Shown here: positions 41,960 through 50,942 of the stretch, in pieces
Numbering within the stretch: the first letter of the stretch is position 1
How the letters are laid out: each line of letters opens with the position of its first letter
Assembly (NCBI RefSeq): GCF_016656965.1
Contig: NZ_CP067977.1
Location: 620,001 to 684,000, forward strand
DNA: 64,000 nucleotides
Reading direction: 5' to 3'
DNA from: Brevundimonas vitisensis
GTDB lineage: Bacteria > Pseudomonadota > Alphaproteobacteria > Caulobacterales > Caulobacteraceae
Notes under the pieces: generated by a model
What the model was told of the DNA's origin: nothing
Seen by the model: the letters and a program-made list of their open reading frames with translations, nothing else
The model's database searches: none
Translations under genes and position numbers: made by a program

Positions 41960-43285
41960 TCAGTGAGCCGTGGCCCGCCGCCGGATCGCGCCGACCGTCC
42001 GATCAAGCAAGACGGCGACAGCCAGGCTGAGGCCGGTCAAAGGATAGAGGATGCAAAGGGGGATCACGATCCCCAGAACTGCGGCACGGACGCGCGGCCC
42101 GGGTGGGGCGACGGGTGCCGCCAGCCTCCCCTTCGGTCGCCGCTTCCACCACATCATCAGGCCGCTGATCGACAGCAGCCAGATGCCGATACAGGCGGCC
42201 AGCATGACTATGCGATTGATCTGGCCGTACTGAGTACCCTGGTGGGCATAGATGCTCCATTCGAACACCTTGGCCCCGATCCCGAACTGTTCGTAGCGGA
42301 CATCGGCGCGGACGGTGCCGGTCGCGGCATCGACATAGAGGCTGCGGCCATCCTCAACCCGTCGGACCTCGCGCGCGGCGGTCCAGGCCAGGTCGTCGGA
42401 CGCCGGTATCGACACCACAAAAGGGGCGATCACCCCTTCGCGCCGCGCGGTTGCGACAACGCGCGACAGACGTCCGTCCTCGGACGGTGCGGTCGTGGTG
42501 ACCATGCCGTCCATCAGCCAGCCGGTGCCGACAGGGCGGTCGGCGTGCTCGGCATGATGCCAGTTGGCTGCAGCCGGAGCGGGTGGACGGCCCAGGCCAT
42601 GGGTGCGCACCGCCCCCATGAACTGATCGCCCCAGACCGCCGACCACAGCATGCCGGTCATCGCCAGAAAGACGACGATCACGCCGGTGTAGAGGCCCGT
42701 CACCGCATGCAGGTCTCGCCAGAAGGGTCGGCCGGAACCAGGCTTGGACCTGATGGTGACGGTGCCCACCTTTCGCCCGCGCGGCCACCACAGGAAGATG
42801 CCGGTGGCGAACAGGATGATGGCCCAGCCCGCCACGACCTCGACCCACAGGTTCATCAGGGGCCCGAAGAGGTCCAGGCTGTGCAGCCGTTTGACCGTCT
42901 TGCTGACGCCGTTCTGGGCGGTGACCCCGGTGACCTGAGCGTCGTGGGGATCGACGAAGACGATACGCCCTTGCCCATCCGGTCGATTGACGACGACCCT
43001 GACGGCTTCGTCGGGACGGGCGGGAATGCGGACGCTGCGGGCCTCGCCGCCGCCCGCGACCTGGGCCGCCGCGACCCAGCGGTCCGGGGATGCCCTGTCG
43101 GCCCTCGCCTCCACACGGGCCATGTCGCGCCACAGCGCCGCGTCGATCTCGTCCTTGAACAGATAGATGCCGCCGGTCAGGGCCATCAGCATCAGAAAGG
43201 GCATCACCAGCAGTCCGGCATAGAAATGCCAGCGCCACACCGCCCGGTAGGCCCCCGACTGGGGCACGACTGTAGTCTCGGTCAT
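41960..43285 (-). CDS. PepSY-associated membrane protein (PiuB-like)
   Basis: A 441-residue inner-membrane protein with four main membrane helices and two PepSY-type periplasmic regions. The first helix follows AVWRWHFYAGLLVMPFLMLMALTGGIYLFKDEI. HSLDLFGPLMNLWVEVVAGWAIILFATGIFLWWPRG, LHAVTGLYTGVIVVFLAMTGMLWS and YAHQGTQYGQINRIVML carry the conserved histidines that likely bind haem. Family members are thought to reduce metal or siderophore complexes beside TonB-dependent receptors. It lies 54 bases after the receptor gene and next to a copper chaperone. Confidence 0.88.
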   Translation of the reverse strand: MTETTVVPQSGAYRAVWRWHFYAGLLVMPFLMLMALTGGIYLFKDEIDAALWRDMARVEARADRASPDRWVAAAQVAGGGEARSVRIPARPDEAVRVVVNRPDGQGRIVFVDPHDAQVTGVTAQNGVSKTVKRLHSLDLFGPLMNLWVEVVAGWAIILFATGIFLWWPRGRKVGTVTIRSKPGSGRPFWRDLHAVTGLYTGVIVVFLAMTGMLWSAVWGDQFMGAVRTHGLGRPPAPAAANWHHAEHADRPVGTGWLMDGMVTTTAPSEDGRLSRVVATARREGVIAPFVVSIPASDDLAWTAAREVRRVEDGRSLYVDAATGTVRADVRYEQFGIGAKVFEWSIYAHQGTQYGQINRIVMLAACIGIWLLSISGLMMWWKRRPKGRLAAPVAPPGPRVRAAVLGIVIPLCILYPLTGLSLAVAVLLDRTVGAIRRRATAH

Positions 43286-43339
43286 CAGAATCTTCCCGGA
43301 TCGACCGGGGACGGCGCGAACCGTCCCCGGTTCAGTCCA

Positions 43340-45415
43340 TCAATAGGCCAGCCGCAGGCCGACAAACACCGAACGCCCCTCGCCCGGCCAGAAGACGGCG
43401 GTCGAGGCCACGCGGGCATCGGTCACAGCGCCGAAGTTCGAGATATAGCGCTCGTCGAACAGGTTGCGGGCATCGGCGAACAGGCTGACCTGATCATTGA
43501 CTGACCAACCCAGGTTGAGCGACGCCACCGCATAGGACGGCGACTTCAAGGTGTTGGCATAGTCGACCCAGGCATCGCTGATCGACCATTCCACGGACGG
43601 GGCAATGAACCAGCCGCCGGGGTGATCATAGCGCAGCTCGGCCCTGTAGAGGTGCGGCGGCACCAGCGGCAGGTCGTTGTCGCCATAGGCAGGATCACCC
43701 TCGAAGAAGAAGTCCGACAGCGTATAGGTCTGGCGAAGACGCCAGTTTCCGCCGACGAAGTCCTGGGCAAAGCGCCAGTCCAGACCGGCCTCGATCCCCT
43801 GGTGGACCGTCGGACCGGCGTTGAAGGTCGCCGCTGGAATACCCAGCGCCGGATTGACGATGAAGTTGAGCAGCTCATTGTCCAGCTCAGCCCGATAGAC
43901 CGCCACGTCCCAGGTGAAGCGATCATTGCGGCCACGAACGCCCGCCTCCCAGGTCCAGGCTTCCTGGGCCTCGATCGGGGCAAAGCCGCCGATCGTGGGC
44001 GACAGCGAGCTGAAGTTCGGCGGCTCGATCGAGCGGGTCACATTGGCATAGGCCTGCGCCCCCGTCGGGCCTTCCCACAGGATACCTAGACGTGGCGCGA
44101 ACCAGTCGTAGTCCTTGCCGGTCGCCAGGTTGAAGGTGGTGGCGACACCGGGCACGGCAAAGCTCTGATAGTCGCGCTCGGCCCGGCCCCAGGCCCCGCC
44201 AGCCACCAGGGCAACACTGTCGGTGACGAACAATCGGCCCTCGGCAAAGACGTCCAGTGCCTGGGCGTTCTGACGCGCCTTGGCACGGAGAGCCCCGCTT
44301 GAGCCAGCGACGTTGACGAACTGCTGGGCGTCCAGGTCGCCTGCACGATACCAGACGCCGCCGAAGGCATCAGCCCGTAGGCCGAACAGCTGCCCCTCCC
44401 AGTCGAAACGGCCAAAGGCCCCATAGTTGCGGCTCTGCTGATCAATGACCTGGAAGATCGGGTGATGCAGGTCCTTCCAGGTGCCATAGACGGCCCCTTC
44501 GAAGATCAGACCCGGCGACAGACGCCAGCGTGTCGACACCGTGGTCCGCACCGAGGCGTAGTCCCGCTGATAGGCATTGGCGACATTGGCCGGGGCCGCA
44601 GTCTCGGGGTCGGTCAGAGCCTGGGTCAGGGTCAGGGAGCCAGGAATGTCCTGATGGATATAGGCACCCTGAACGATCAGACGGACCTCGCGGTCCTCGC
44701 CCAGACTGCGGCCGATGTTGGCAGTGATGTACTGCTGCTGCCCCTCGGAATTCTGCCGCCAGCCCTCGGCTGTGGCTCCGGTAACGCCCAGGAAGCCGTC
44801 CCAGTCGCCGCTAACGCCAGAGATTTCGGCATGCAGGCGCGCCGTTTGCCACGAACCGATGTCCGCGCGCAGGCTGGCCGTCTCGCCCGAAGTTCGCCCA
44901 TTGGGCGTGACCAGATTGATCGCCCCGCCCAGAAGAGCGCCGCCGAAGCGCAGTGCATTGCCGCCCTTATAGACCTCTGTGTAGCGGGCCAGCAGGGGGT
45001 CGACCATCTGCACATCGCCGAACCCGTCGGCCTCATTGAAGGGAATACCGTCCTGCGACACGAACAGGCCGCGCAGATGGTTGGCATTGCCTATGCCTGA
45101 ACCACGGATCGCGATGCGGACGTCACCGCCCCACTTTTTCTGAGCATAGACGCCGGGCACGTCTCGCAGGACATCGGCGATGTTGGGCGCGAAGCGGTCT
45201 TCGAGGCTTTCGGCTGAGACGACGGCAACGGAACCGGGCGTGCGGGACAGGCGGCGGCGCGCCTCGGCCACGACAGGCGGGTCTTCGGGATTGCGCGCCC
45301 CCGTGACGATGATCTCGTCGACGGAGGTGGCAGGGCCTGGGTCCTGGGCGAAGGCGGGTGCGCCATAGACGGCGGCAAGCAGCGCCAGGGGCGCCGCGGT
45401 GGTCTTGAAAGACAT
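43340..45415 (-). CDS. TonB-dependent outer-membrane receptor (likely metal/copper)
   Basis: A 691-residue receptor. A signal peptide (ending PAFAQ) is followed by TonB box region VDEIIVTGAR, the plug domain (NIADVLRDVPGVYAQKKWGGDVRIAIRG and the FGGALLGGAINLVTPNGRTSG segment) and a 22-strand beta-barrel ending in a C-terminal aromatic-type strand GRSVFVGLRLAY. The plug resembles FecA-like ferric-chelate receptors. The adjacent PCu(A)C and DUF2946-like genes suggest copper or a metallophore as substrate, but iron cannot be excluded. Confidence 0.88.
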   Translation of the reverse strand: MSFKTTAAPLALLAAVYGAPAFAQDPGPATSVDEIIVTGARNPEDPPVVAEARRRLSRTPGSVAVVSAESLEDRFAPNIADVLRDVPGVYAQKKWGGDVRIAIRGSGIGNANHLRGLFVSQDGIPFNEADGFGDVQMVDPLLARYTEVYKGGNALRFGGALLGGAINLVTPNGRTSGETASLRADIGSWQTARLHAEISGVSGDWDGFLGVTGATAEGWRQNSEGQQQYITANIGRSLGEDREVRLIVQGAYIHQDIPGSLTLTQALTDPETAAPANVANAYQRDYASVRTTVSTRWRLSPGLIFEGAVYGTWKDLHHPIFQVIDQQSRNYGAFGRFDWEGQLFGLRADAFGGVWYRAGDLDAQQFVNVAGSSGALRAKARQNAQALDVFAEGRLFVTDSVALVAGGAWGRAERDYQSFAVPGVATTFNLATGKDYDWFAPRLGILWEGPTGAQAYANVTRSIEPPNFSSLSPTIGGFAPIEAQEAWTWEAGVRGRNDRFTWDVAVYRAELDNELLNFIVNPALGIPAATFNAGPTVHQGIEAGLDWRFAQDFVGGNWRLRQTYTLSDFFFEGDPAYGDNDLPLVPPHLYRAELRYDHPGGWFIAPSVEWSISDAWVDYANTLKSPSYAVASLNLGWSVNDQVSLFADARNLFDERYISNFGAVTDARVASTAVFWPGEGRSVFVGLRLAY

Positions 45416-45491
45416 GAGAAGAGATATCCTGAACAGACGATAGGCGGCGCGCAGCCGTCAGCGGCCGCGCGCGGGCGAGATCAGTGTCGGT

Positions 45492-45881
45492 TCAGGCGAG
45501 AGGGGGTGCAGTGGACCACGGGCGTGGCGGGGCCCGGGCCGGTGGTGGAACGGCGATGTCGCGAGGGACGAAGGCACTCTGCGGAATCGGTGCGGCGATG
45601 CGAACGGTCTGAAGTCTTGGCGGAGGCGGCAGGTCGGCCACCACCGGCGTGACGCAGGCAGCGCATTTGGCATCGGCGACGACGTGGTGGTCCTGATCGC
45701 CGTCGATGCGCGACTGGATCGTGCGCGGGCCTTCGGTCGAGCAGATGACCAGGGTCTGGCCCGGCACGACCGCCGCCATGGCCGCGAACGGCATCAGGGT
45801 GCCGAGCACGATCGCAAAGATCGCGGCGAGGAACGCCAGCGACCGTGCTGTCGACCAGGATTCGGCCTGCGGACGGGTCAT
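45492..45881 (-). CDS. DUF2946-like small membrane/exported protein
   Basis: A 129-residue protein: one N-terminal hydrophobic segment (ARSLAFLAAIFAIVLGTLMPFAAMAA), then TLVICSTEGPRTI (C47), a histidine-containing stretch GDQDHHVVADAKCAACV (C73, C76) and a Pro-rich tail. This order of one Cys, a His stretch and a CxxC pair after a signal-like helix is that of DUF2946 proteins often placed next to copper genes. A direct metal-binding role is inferred. It is probably first in the operon with the receptor, PepSY and PCu(A)C genes. Confidence 0.7.
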   Translation of the reverse strand: MTRPQAESWSTARSLAFLAAIFAIVLGTLMPFAAMAAVVPGQTLVICSTEGPRTIQSRIDGDQDHHVVADAKCAACVTPVVADLPPPPRLQTVRIAAPIPQSAFVPRDIAVPPPARAPPRPWSTAPPLA

Positions 45882-45950
45882 CACCGTGGCCTTAGCGAGC
45901 AATCGGCGGCAACGCCACAGCGACGAAGCGACACAAGTCGACGATCAGTC

Positions 45951-46457
45951 TCAGCGGCTGACGTAGCGCCCGGCGACCAGGTTGTTGGCAAACCGGCTGA
46001 AGGCGCGGTCGGCGTCCTGCCAGGTGCCAAAGCCCCGAACCTCTTCCAGGCTGCTGCTGTACCAGTCGTAGCGGACCGGCTGGCGCGTGCCATCGGCCAG
46101 CAGGATCTCACCCTCGATTGCGGCCCCCCCGATGCTGATGCTGCGGATGCCGTCCAGGCCGGGCGTGTCGCCCAGTTGCTGGAAGGTGGGCCGGTTCGGC
46201 TTCAGGTCGGTCAGGACCAGCTCGACACGGGCCCCTTCCAGGCTCCCCTCGCGGGCCAGGACGCGGGTGACGACCTCGCCCAGACGATCGGCCTGATCAC
46301 GAACCTCCCGCTCACCCAACTCCTGGACCTTGTCCTGCAGCTCGCCGCCGATGGCGACGGTAACTGTCTGGGCCAGAGCGGGCGACTGGGCGGCTGTGGC
46401 CAGGATAACGGCCAGGCCGAGCGGGGCGATGGCGGCGGTCAGGACGGTGCGACGCAT
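45951..46457 (-). CDS. Hypothetical exported protein
   Basis: A 168-residue protein with a clear signal peptide (MRRTVLTAAIAPLGLAVILATAAQSPALAQ). The mature part has TVTVAIGGELQDKVQELGEREVRDQADRLGEVVTRVL, a predicted helix, then VELVLTDLKPNRPTFQQL, ISIGGAAIEGEILLADG and a C-terminal helix. It may be a periplasmic carrier fold, but I recognise no family with confidence. The ATG at 46457 follows a GGAG-like site. It lies between the metal cluster and the M28 peptidase genes. Confidence 0.7.
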   Translation of the reverse strand: MRRTVLTAAIAPLGLAVILATAAQSPALAQTVTVAIGGELQDKVQELGEREVRDQADRLGEVVTRVLAREGSLEGARVELVLTDLKPNRPTFQQLGDTPGLDGIRSISIGGAAIEGEILLADGTRQPVRYDWYSSSLEEVRGFGTWQDADRAFSRFANNLVAGRYVSR

Positions 46458-46545
46458 ATGGTATTCTCCTGTTCGCGTGTCTCGATCAGGAAGATGCGCC
46501 TGCCCTGCCCGTTTCGCCAGTGGCCGCCGGAAATCGTGACGACGC

Positions 46546-48159
46546 TTATTGGCGAGCGGAATCGCTGGCAGCACGCGTGGCGGCGAACTCGGAATCGGCC
46601 TTCCACGAAGGCCAGTGGTCGCTGTTGGCCAGGTCCAGAGCCAACCGGTACATCAGGGTCAGGTTCTCGACCGCCGAACCCAGCTTCAGGTCGGGCCGCC
46701 ATTCATCGCTGCGCTTGTGATAATCGCGCCCGAACAGGGCCCGATATTCCGGCAGGCCGACCGCCGTGCCGCCCTCGTCCAGATCAACCCCGTGCCAGGG
46801 CATCAGGGCCGGAACGCCGGCGCGGGCGAAGGGAAAATGGTCGGAGCGGAAATAATAGCCCTGCTCCGGCTCGCGGTCGTCGGTGACATAGCGGCCTTCC
46901 GCTGCCGCCAGCGCAGCCAGATCATCTTCCAGCGTGTTCTGGCCATAGCCGAAGATGGCGATGTCGCGGGTCGGGTCGCTGAGCGGCAGCATGTCGATGT
47001 TCAGGTCCGCCACCGTGGTTTCCAGCGGATAGACCGGGTCGATGCTGTAGGCATAGGCCCCCAGCAGGCCCATCTCCTCGGCCGCCATATGGGCAAACAC
47101 CACGGTGCGCTCATTCGCCGGCGCCTCGGCAAAACTGCGCGCGATCTCCAGAATGCCTGCGGTGCCCGAGGCATTGTCCCATGCCCCGTTGAAGATGGTG
47201 TCCCCCGAGGCATCGGGTCCCGCGACGCCGACATGGTCCCAGTGGGCCGAAAAGATGATGACCTCGTTCGGACGCTCCGTACCGGTCTTCTTGGCCAGCA
47301 GATTATAGGTCTGGATGGTTTCGCGCGTCTCGGCCGCGTCGACGCTGAGGGTGACGCCCGACAGTTCGACAGCCTTGAAGCTGCCGGTCTCGACGGTCGC
47401 CATCAGCACGTGATCGACACCGGCGGCCGCGCCCCATTCCATGGCCAGATCCTGCGGCACGGCCCCGGTTACCGGGATCGGGTCGAGGCCCGGCACGGTC
47501 ATGGTCGGTCGGTTGAAGAAGCGGTTCCACTGGTTCCATTCCCCGCTGCCGCGCGCGCCGCCCGTCAGGGTCAGAATGCCCACCGCTCCACGACGCAATG
47601 CCTCCTGCGTCTTGTAGCCATCGGAGCTGTAGAGCGTATCGAAGTCCCCACGGAACAGGTCACCGGCAGGCTCTCCGCCCAAGACCACCACGATCTTGCC
47701 GGTGACATCGATGTCGCCATAGTCGTCCCAGTTTCGCTCTGGCGCGACGATGCCGAAGCCCGCGAACACGATGCCGGCACCGGTGATGCTGGCCAGACCG
47801 TCGTCATTGGTCGCTCGAACCAGGATGTCGGCCGCAGTCAGATCGCGGCGCGTGCCGTCCGGGCCGGTCCAGCTGGCCGTCGCAGGCCGCGCCGGGCGGC
47901 TGCGGATCACGGTGACGGGCTGACGCCACTCACCGTTCGGTCCGCCGGGCTCCAGTCCCATGGCTTCGTACTGAGCCTGCAGATAGTCCAGCGTCAGTTC
48001 CTGGCCGATCTCGCCCGGCACGCGTCCCTGGAAGCTGTCGTCGGCCAGGACACGGATATGGTCGGACAGGCGCTGGGCTGAGATATCCTGGGCCAGAACC
48101 GGCCCAGCGATCAGCAAGATCGCGGCGGTGGCCACCCCGGCCATCATGGAACGCAACAT
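46546..48159 (-). CDS. M28-family metallopeptidase with PA domain, paralogue 1
   Basis: A 537-residue exported zinc aminopeptidase. A signal peptide (ending GPVLAQD) is followed by SAQRLSDHIRVLADDSFQGRVPG. A PA-type insert (GIVFAGFGIVAPERNWDDYGDIDVTGKIVVVLGGEPAG) comes before the catalytic domain. Zinc ligands lie in FSAHWDHVG, NGAWDNASGTAG and HMAAEEMGLLGAYAY, then RSDHFPFARAGVPALMPWHG. It likely removes N-terminal residues from peptides in the periplasm. A strong ribosome site AGGAG precedes the ATG. The next gene is a close paralogue. Confidence 0.9.
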   Translation of the reverse strand: MLRSMMAGVATAAILLIAGPVLAQDISAQRLSDHIRVLADDSFQGRVPGEIGQELTLDYLQAQYEAMGLEPGGPNGEWRQPVTVIRSRPARPATASWTGPDGTRRDLTAADILVRATNDDGLASITGAGIVFAGFGIVAPERNWDDYGDIDVTGKIVVVLGGEPAGDLFRGDFDTLYSSDGYKTQEALRRGAVGILTLTGGARGSGEWNQWNRFFNRPTMTVPGLDPIPVTGAVPQDLAMEWGAAAGVDHVLMATVETGSFKAVELSGVTLSVDAAETRETIQTYNLLAKKTGTERPNEVIIFSAHWDHVGVAGPDASGDTIFNGAWDNASGTAGILEIARSFAEAPANERTVVFAHMAAEEMGLLGAYAYSIDPVYPLETTVADLNIDMLPLSDPTRDIAIFGYGQNTLEDDLAALAAAEGRYVTDDREPEQGYYFRSDHFPFARAGVPALMPWHGVDLDEGGTAVGLPEYRALFGRDYHKRSDEWRPDLKLGSAVENLTLMYRLALDLANSDHWPSWKADSEFAATRAASDSARQ

Positions 48160-48246
48160 GGGGTCTCCTGCCGCCCTTATTGAAGTGCACTCAGTCTAGG
48201 GGCGCGCACGAGACGCGCCCCCTCAAGGTTTCGTCATCAGTGCCGA

Positions 48247-49917
48247 TCAGCGACGCGAAGCCTCGCTGGCCTCGCGCACCGGACCGAACTCGGAGCCCGG
48301 CTTCCACTCCGGCCAGTCCCGGCTGTTGGCCAGGTCCAGCCCGACCCCATAGACGACGGCCAGATCTTCGGCCGCCCCCGAGAAGTCCATTTCGGGGAAC
48401 CACTCGTCGTTGGACTGGTGATAGCGGTTGGCACCATAGTCGTCGCGAGCGGCGATACGGGCAGCGATCGGCTCATCCCGGAAATCACCCGCCCCCTTGG
48501 GATAGGCCATGGGCACGCCGCGCTTGGCCAGCGGGAAATGGTCGGACCGGAAATAGGTGCCGGCCGCATTGTTCGTGTCCGGCTGGATCGACCGGCCCTG
48601 CGCGGAAGCATAGGCCTCGAGCTGCTCATCCAGCACCGACTGGCCATAGCCGGTGATGCCCAGGCGGCTGAGGCGGCCATAGACGTTCATCGCGTCCAGA
48701 TTGAAGCCGGCCACAGTCGTTTCCAGCGGATACAGCGGGTTAGCCGCATAGAACTCCGAGCCCAGAAGCCCGCTTTCTTCAGCGGTGAAGCCGATGATGA
48801 CAATCGAGCGCTCTGGCCGCTCGCCGGCACCGAACACCCGCGCCAGTTCCAGCAGACCGGCGATGCCCGAGGCATTGTCGACCGCGCCGTTGAAGATGGC
48901 ATCGCCCTCGGCATTGGCGGCGCCGACGCCGATGTGGTCCCAGTGGCCGGTGTACAGGATGGTTTCGTCCGGGTGGGTCGTGCCCGGCAGGCGGGCGACA
49001 ATGTTGTTCGTGGTCACCTGGGTGGTCGCAACATCGAACATGCCGTCGAACTCGACGCCGGTCAGCTCGACCGGGCGGAAGTCGCGGCTGCGCGCGGCAA
49101 CCTTCTGGGCCTCGAAATCCAGGCCCGCGCGGGTGAAGAGGTCAACGGCCACGTCGCGCTGAACCCAGGCCTCCATCGGCACACGTTCGGCGGCGGCGTT
49201 GGCCCGCACGATATCGAACTGCGGGCCCGACCAGGAGTTCGTCACAGTCGCCCAGCCATAGGAGGCGGGGGCCGTCTCATGAACGATGATGACGCCCGCC
49301 GCACCACGGCGCGCCGCCTCTTCGTACTTGTAGGTCCAACGACCATAGTAGGTCATCGCCCGGCCATTGAAGGTGTTCAGCTCGGGCTGTTCGAAGTCGG
49401 CGTCATTGACCAGCACGACGATGATCTTGCCGCGCACGTCCACGTCCTTGAAGTCGTCCCAGTTGCGCTCCGGCGCAGTCGTGCCGTAGCCGACGAAGAC
49501 CAGGGGCGCGTCCATCAGCATGACATGGTCGCCAGGCAGGCGCGTCGACACGACGATCTGCTGGCCATGGGTCACGGGTATGGTCTCGCCGCCTGCCGTG
49601 AACTGGGCGCGAACGTTCGAGGCGGTGAACCGGTTCAGCGTCACAGCCTGGGTCCAGCCCCCGTTATCGCCGCCCGGCTCAAAGCCCGCGGCAGCGAACT
49701 GCTCGCTCAGATAGCGGATGACGCGATCCTCGGCCGGGGTGGCGATGCCGCGCCCTTCGAAACTGTCGTCCGACAGGATGCGCGTGTGGTCTGACAGGCG
49801 CTGTGCCTCGAACATCGGAGCCGGCGAAGCCGCAGGCGGCGCCTCTGCACCAAGGGTCGAGCACGCCGACAGCGCCGCTCCGGCAGCCAGCAGCGAAAGG
49901 GTTCGAAACAAACGCAT
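48247..49917 (-). CDS. M28-family metallopeptidase with PA domain, paralogue 2 (lipoprotein)
   Basis: A 556-residue paralogue of the gene at 46546. Here the signal ends in a lipobox (ALSACS), so it is membrane-tethered. The PA-type insert has LVFVGYGTTAPERNWDDFKDVDVRGKIIVVLVND. Zinc-site lines are YTGHWDHIGVG, NGAVDNASGIAGLLELARVF, TAEESGLLGSEFYA and RSDHFPLAKRGVPMAYPKG. The two share domain order and many motifs but differ in cellular anchoring, which points to tandem duplication with divergence. It starts at the ATG giving MRLFRTLSLL. Confidence 0.9.
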   Translation of the reverse strand: MRLFRTLSLLAAGAALSACSTLGAEAPPAASPAPMFEAQRLSDHTRILSDDSFEGRGIATPAEDRVIRYLSEQFAAAGFEPGGDNGGWTQAVTLNRFTASNVRAQFTAGGETIPVTHGQQIVVSTRLPGDHVMLMDAPLVFVGYGTTAPERNWDDFKDVDVRGKIIVVLVNDADFEQPELNTFNGRAMTYYGRWTYKYEEAARRGAAGVIIVHETAPASYGWATVTNSWSGPQFDIVRANAAAERVPMEAWVQRDVAVDLFTRAGLDFEAQKVAARSRDFRPVELTGVEFDGMFDVATTQVTTNNIVARLPGTTHPDETILYTGHWDHIGVGAANAEGDAIFNGAVDNASGIAGLLELARVFGAGERPERSIVIIGFTAEESGLLGSEFYAANPLYPLETTVAGFNLDAMNVYGRLSRLGITGYGQSVLDEQLEAYASAQGRSIQPDTNNAAGTYFRSDHFPLAKRGVPMAYPKGAGDFRDEPIAARIAARDDYGANRYHQSNDEWFPEMDFSGAAEDLAVVYGVGLDLANSRDWPEWKPGSEFGPVREASEASRR

Positions 49918-49997
49918 CAAAAACAGGCCTCGACTACGGATTGATGCAGCAAAGCCTAAAGGGACCGGCACGGACTGTCGACCGGTCGCGCAACAAC

Positions 49998-50029
49998 GAA
50001 AAAACCCGCCGGGCGGACCCGGCGGGTTT
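49998..50029 (-). terminator. Intrinsic terminator of petABC
   Basis: On the minus strand AACCCGCCGGG-TCC-GCCCGGCGGGTT, followed by a T tract (T6). It stands 24 bases after the cytochrome c1 stop codon. Confidence 0.92.
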
Positions 50030-50052
50030 GGTCTTAGGAGGCGGCAGCTCGC

Positions 50053-50937
50053 TTAGTGGGCGACGCCTTTCCAGATCCGGCGATAGCTGGCGTAGGTCAG
50101 GCCTGCGAACAGAGCCAGGAAGATCATCACGCCCAGGCCGGCCTGCTTGCGTTCCGTCGCCTTGGGCTCCGAGGCCCAGGCAATGAACGCGGCGACGTCC
50201 TTGGCATACTGATCGACCGTCTGGGCCGTGCCGTCGTCATAGGTGACCTGATCGGGCCGCAGCGGGTTCGGCATGGCGATGAAGCCGCCGTACGGGACCT
50301 TTTCGGGATCGCCCGTCCAGAACGGGGTCAGATCCCCGGCCATATAAGGGTTGTAATACTGACCCGGGCGGATCTGCAGCCCGGCCGGCGGAGCGACATA
50401 ACCCGACAGCAGCGAATAGATGTAGTTCGCCCCGTCGTGACGGGCCTTGGCCATCACCGACAGGTCCGGCGGCACCGCCCCACCGTTCGCAGCCGCAGCG
50501 GCGGTCGCGTTGGGATACGGGTTCGGGAAGCGGTCGGCCGGCGTTGCGGGACGGCGGATCGGCTCACCGGTCTCGGTGTCGATATCCGCAACCTCGATCT
50601 CGGCTGCCAGAGCCTTGACGAAGCGGTTCTCGGCCGCGTTGGGGGCGTGCGGGTCCCAGAAGGGGCCGCTGCGCTCGCCGAGGGTGCGGAAGGACAGCAT
50701 GTCCATGCCGTGGCAGGCCGCGCAGACTTCGCGATAGACCTTGTAGCCACGCTGCAGCTGGCCCTGGTCAAAGGTCCCGAACGGTCCCTCGAATGAGAAG
50801 CCGGCCTTGCGCGGGTGCTTGGCTTCACCCTCGGCCATGGCGGGGGCTGAGACCGACATCGTGGCCATGGTGGCGACGACGGCGACGGCGGCGAGACGGT
50901 TCAGGCGGGTCAAGGCGGTGTTCCAGATGGGGGTCAT
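50053..50937 (-). CDS. petC: Cytochrome c1, bc1 complex
   Basis: A 294-residue subunit of ubiquinol-cytochrome c reductase. A signal peptide ends at APAMA (about 35). The haem-c site CAACH lies at 72-76, the axial Met is expected in GGFIAMPNPL, and the C-terminal membrane anchor is GLGVMIFLALFAGLTYASYRRIW. It passes electrons from the Rieske centre to cytochrome c. It starts five bases after cytochrome b in the operon petA-petB-petC. Confidence 0.95.
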   Translation of the reverse strand: MTPIWNTALTRLNRLAAVAVVATMATMSVSAPAMAEGEAKHPRKAGFSFEGPFGTFDQGQLQRGYKVYREVCAACHGMDMLSFRTLGERSGPFWDPHAPNAAENRFVKALAAEIEVADIDTETGEPIRRPATPADRFPNPYPNATAAAAANGGAVPPDLSVMAKARHDGANYIYSLLSGYVAPPAGLQIRPGQYYNPYMAGDLTPFWTGDPEKVPYGGFIAMPNPLRPDQVTYDDGTAQTVDQYAKDVAAFIAWASEPKATERKQAGLGVMIFLALFAGLTYASYRRIWKGVAH

Positions 50938-50942
50938 CGCGA

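Noticed and set aside
46549..48081. Plus-strand open frame opposite the M28 peptidase
   Set aside because: Antisense shadow of a gene with clear zinc motifs; composition is not protein-like.
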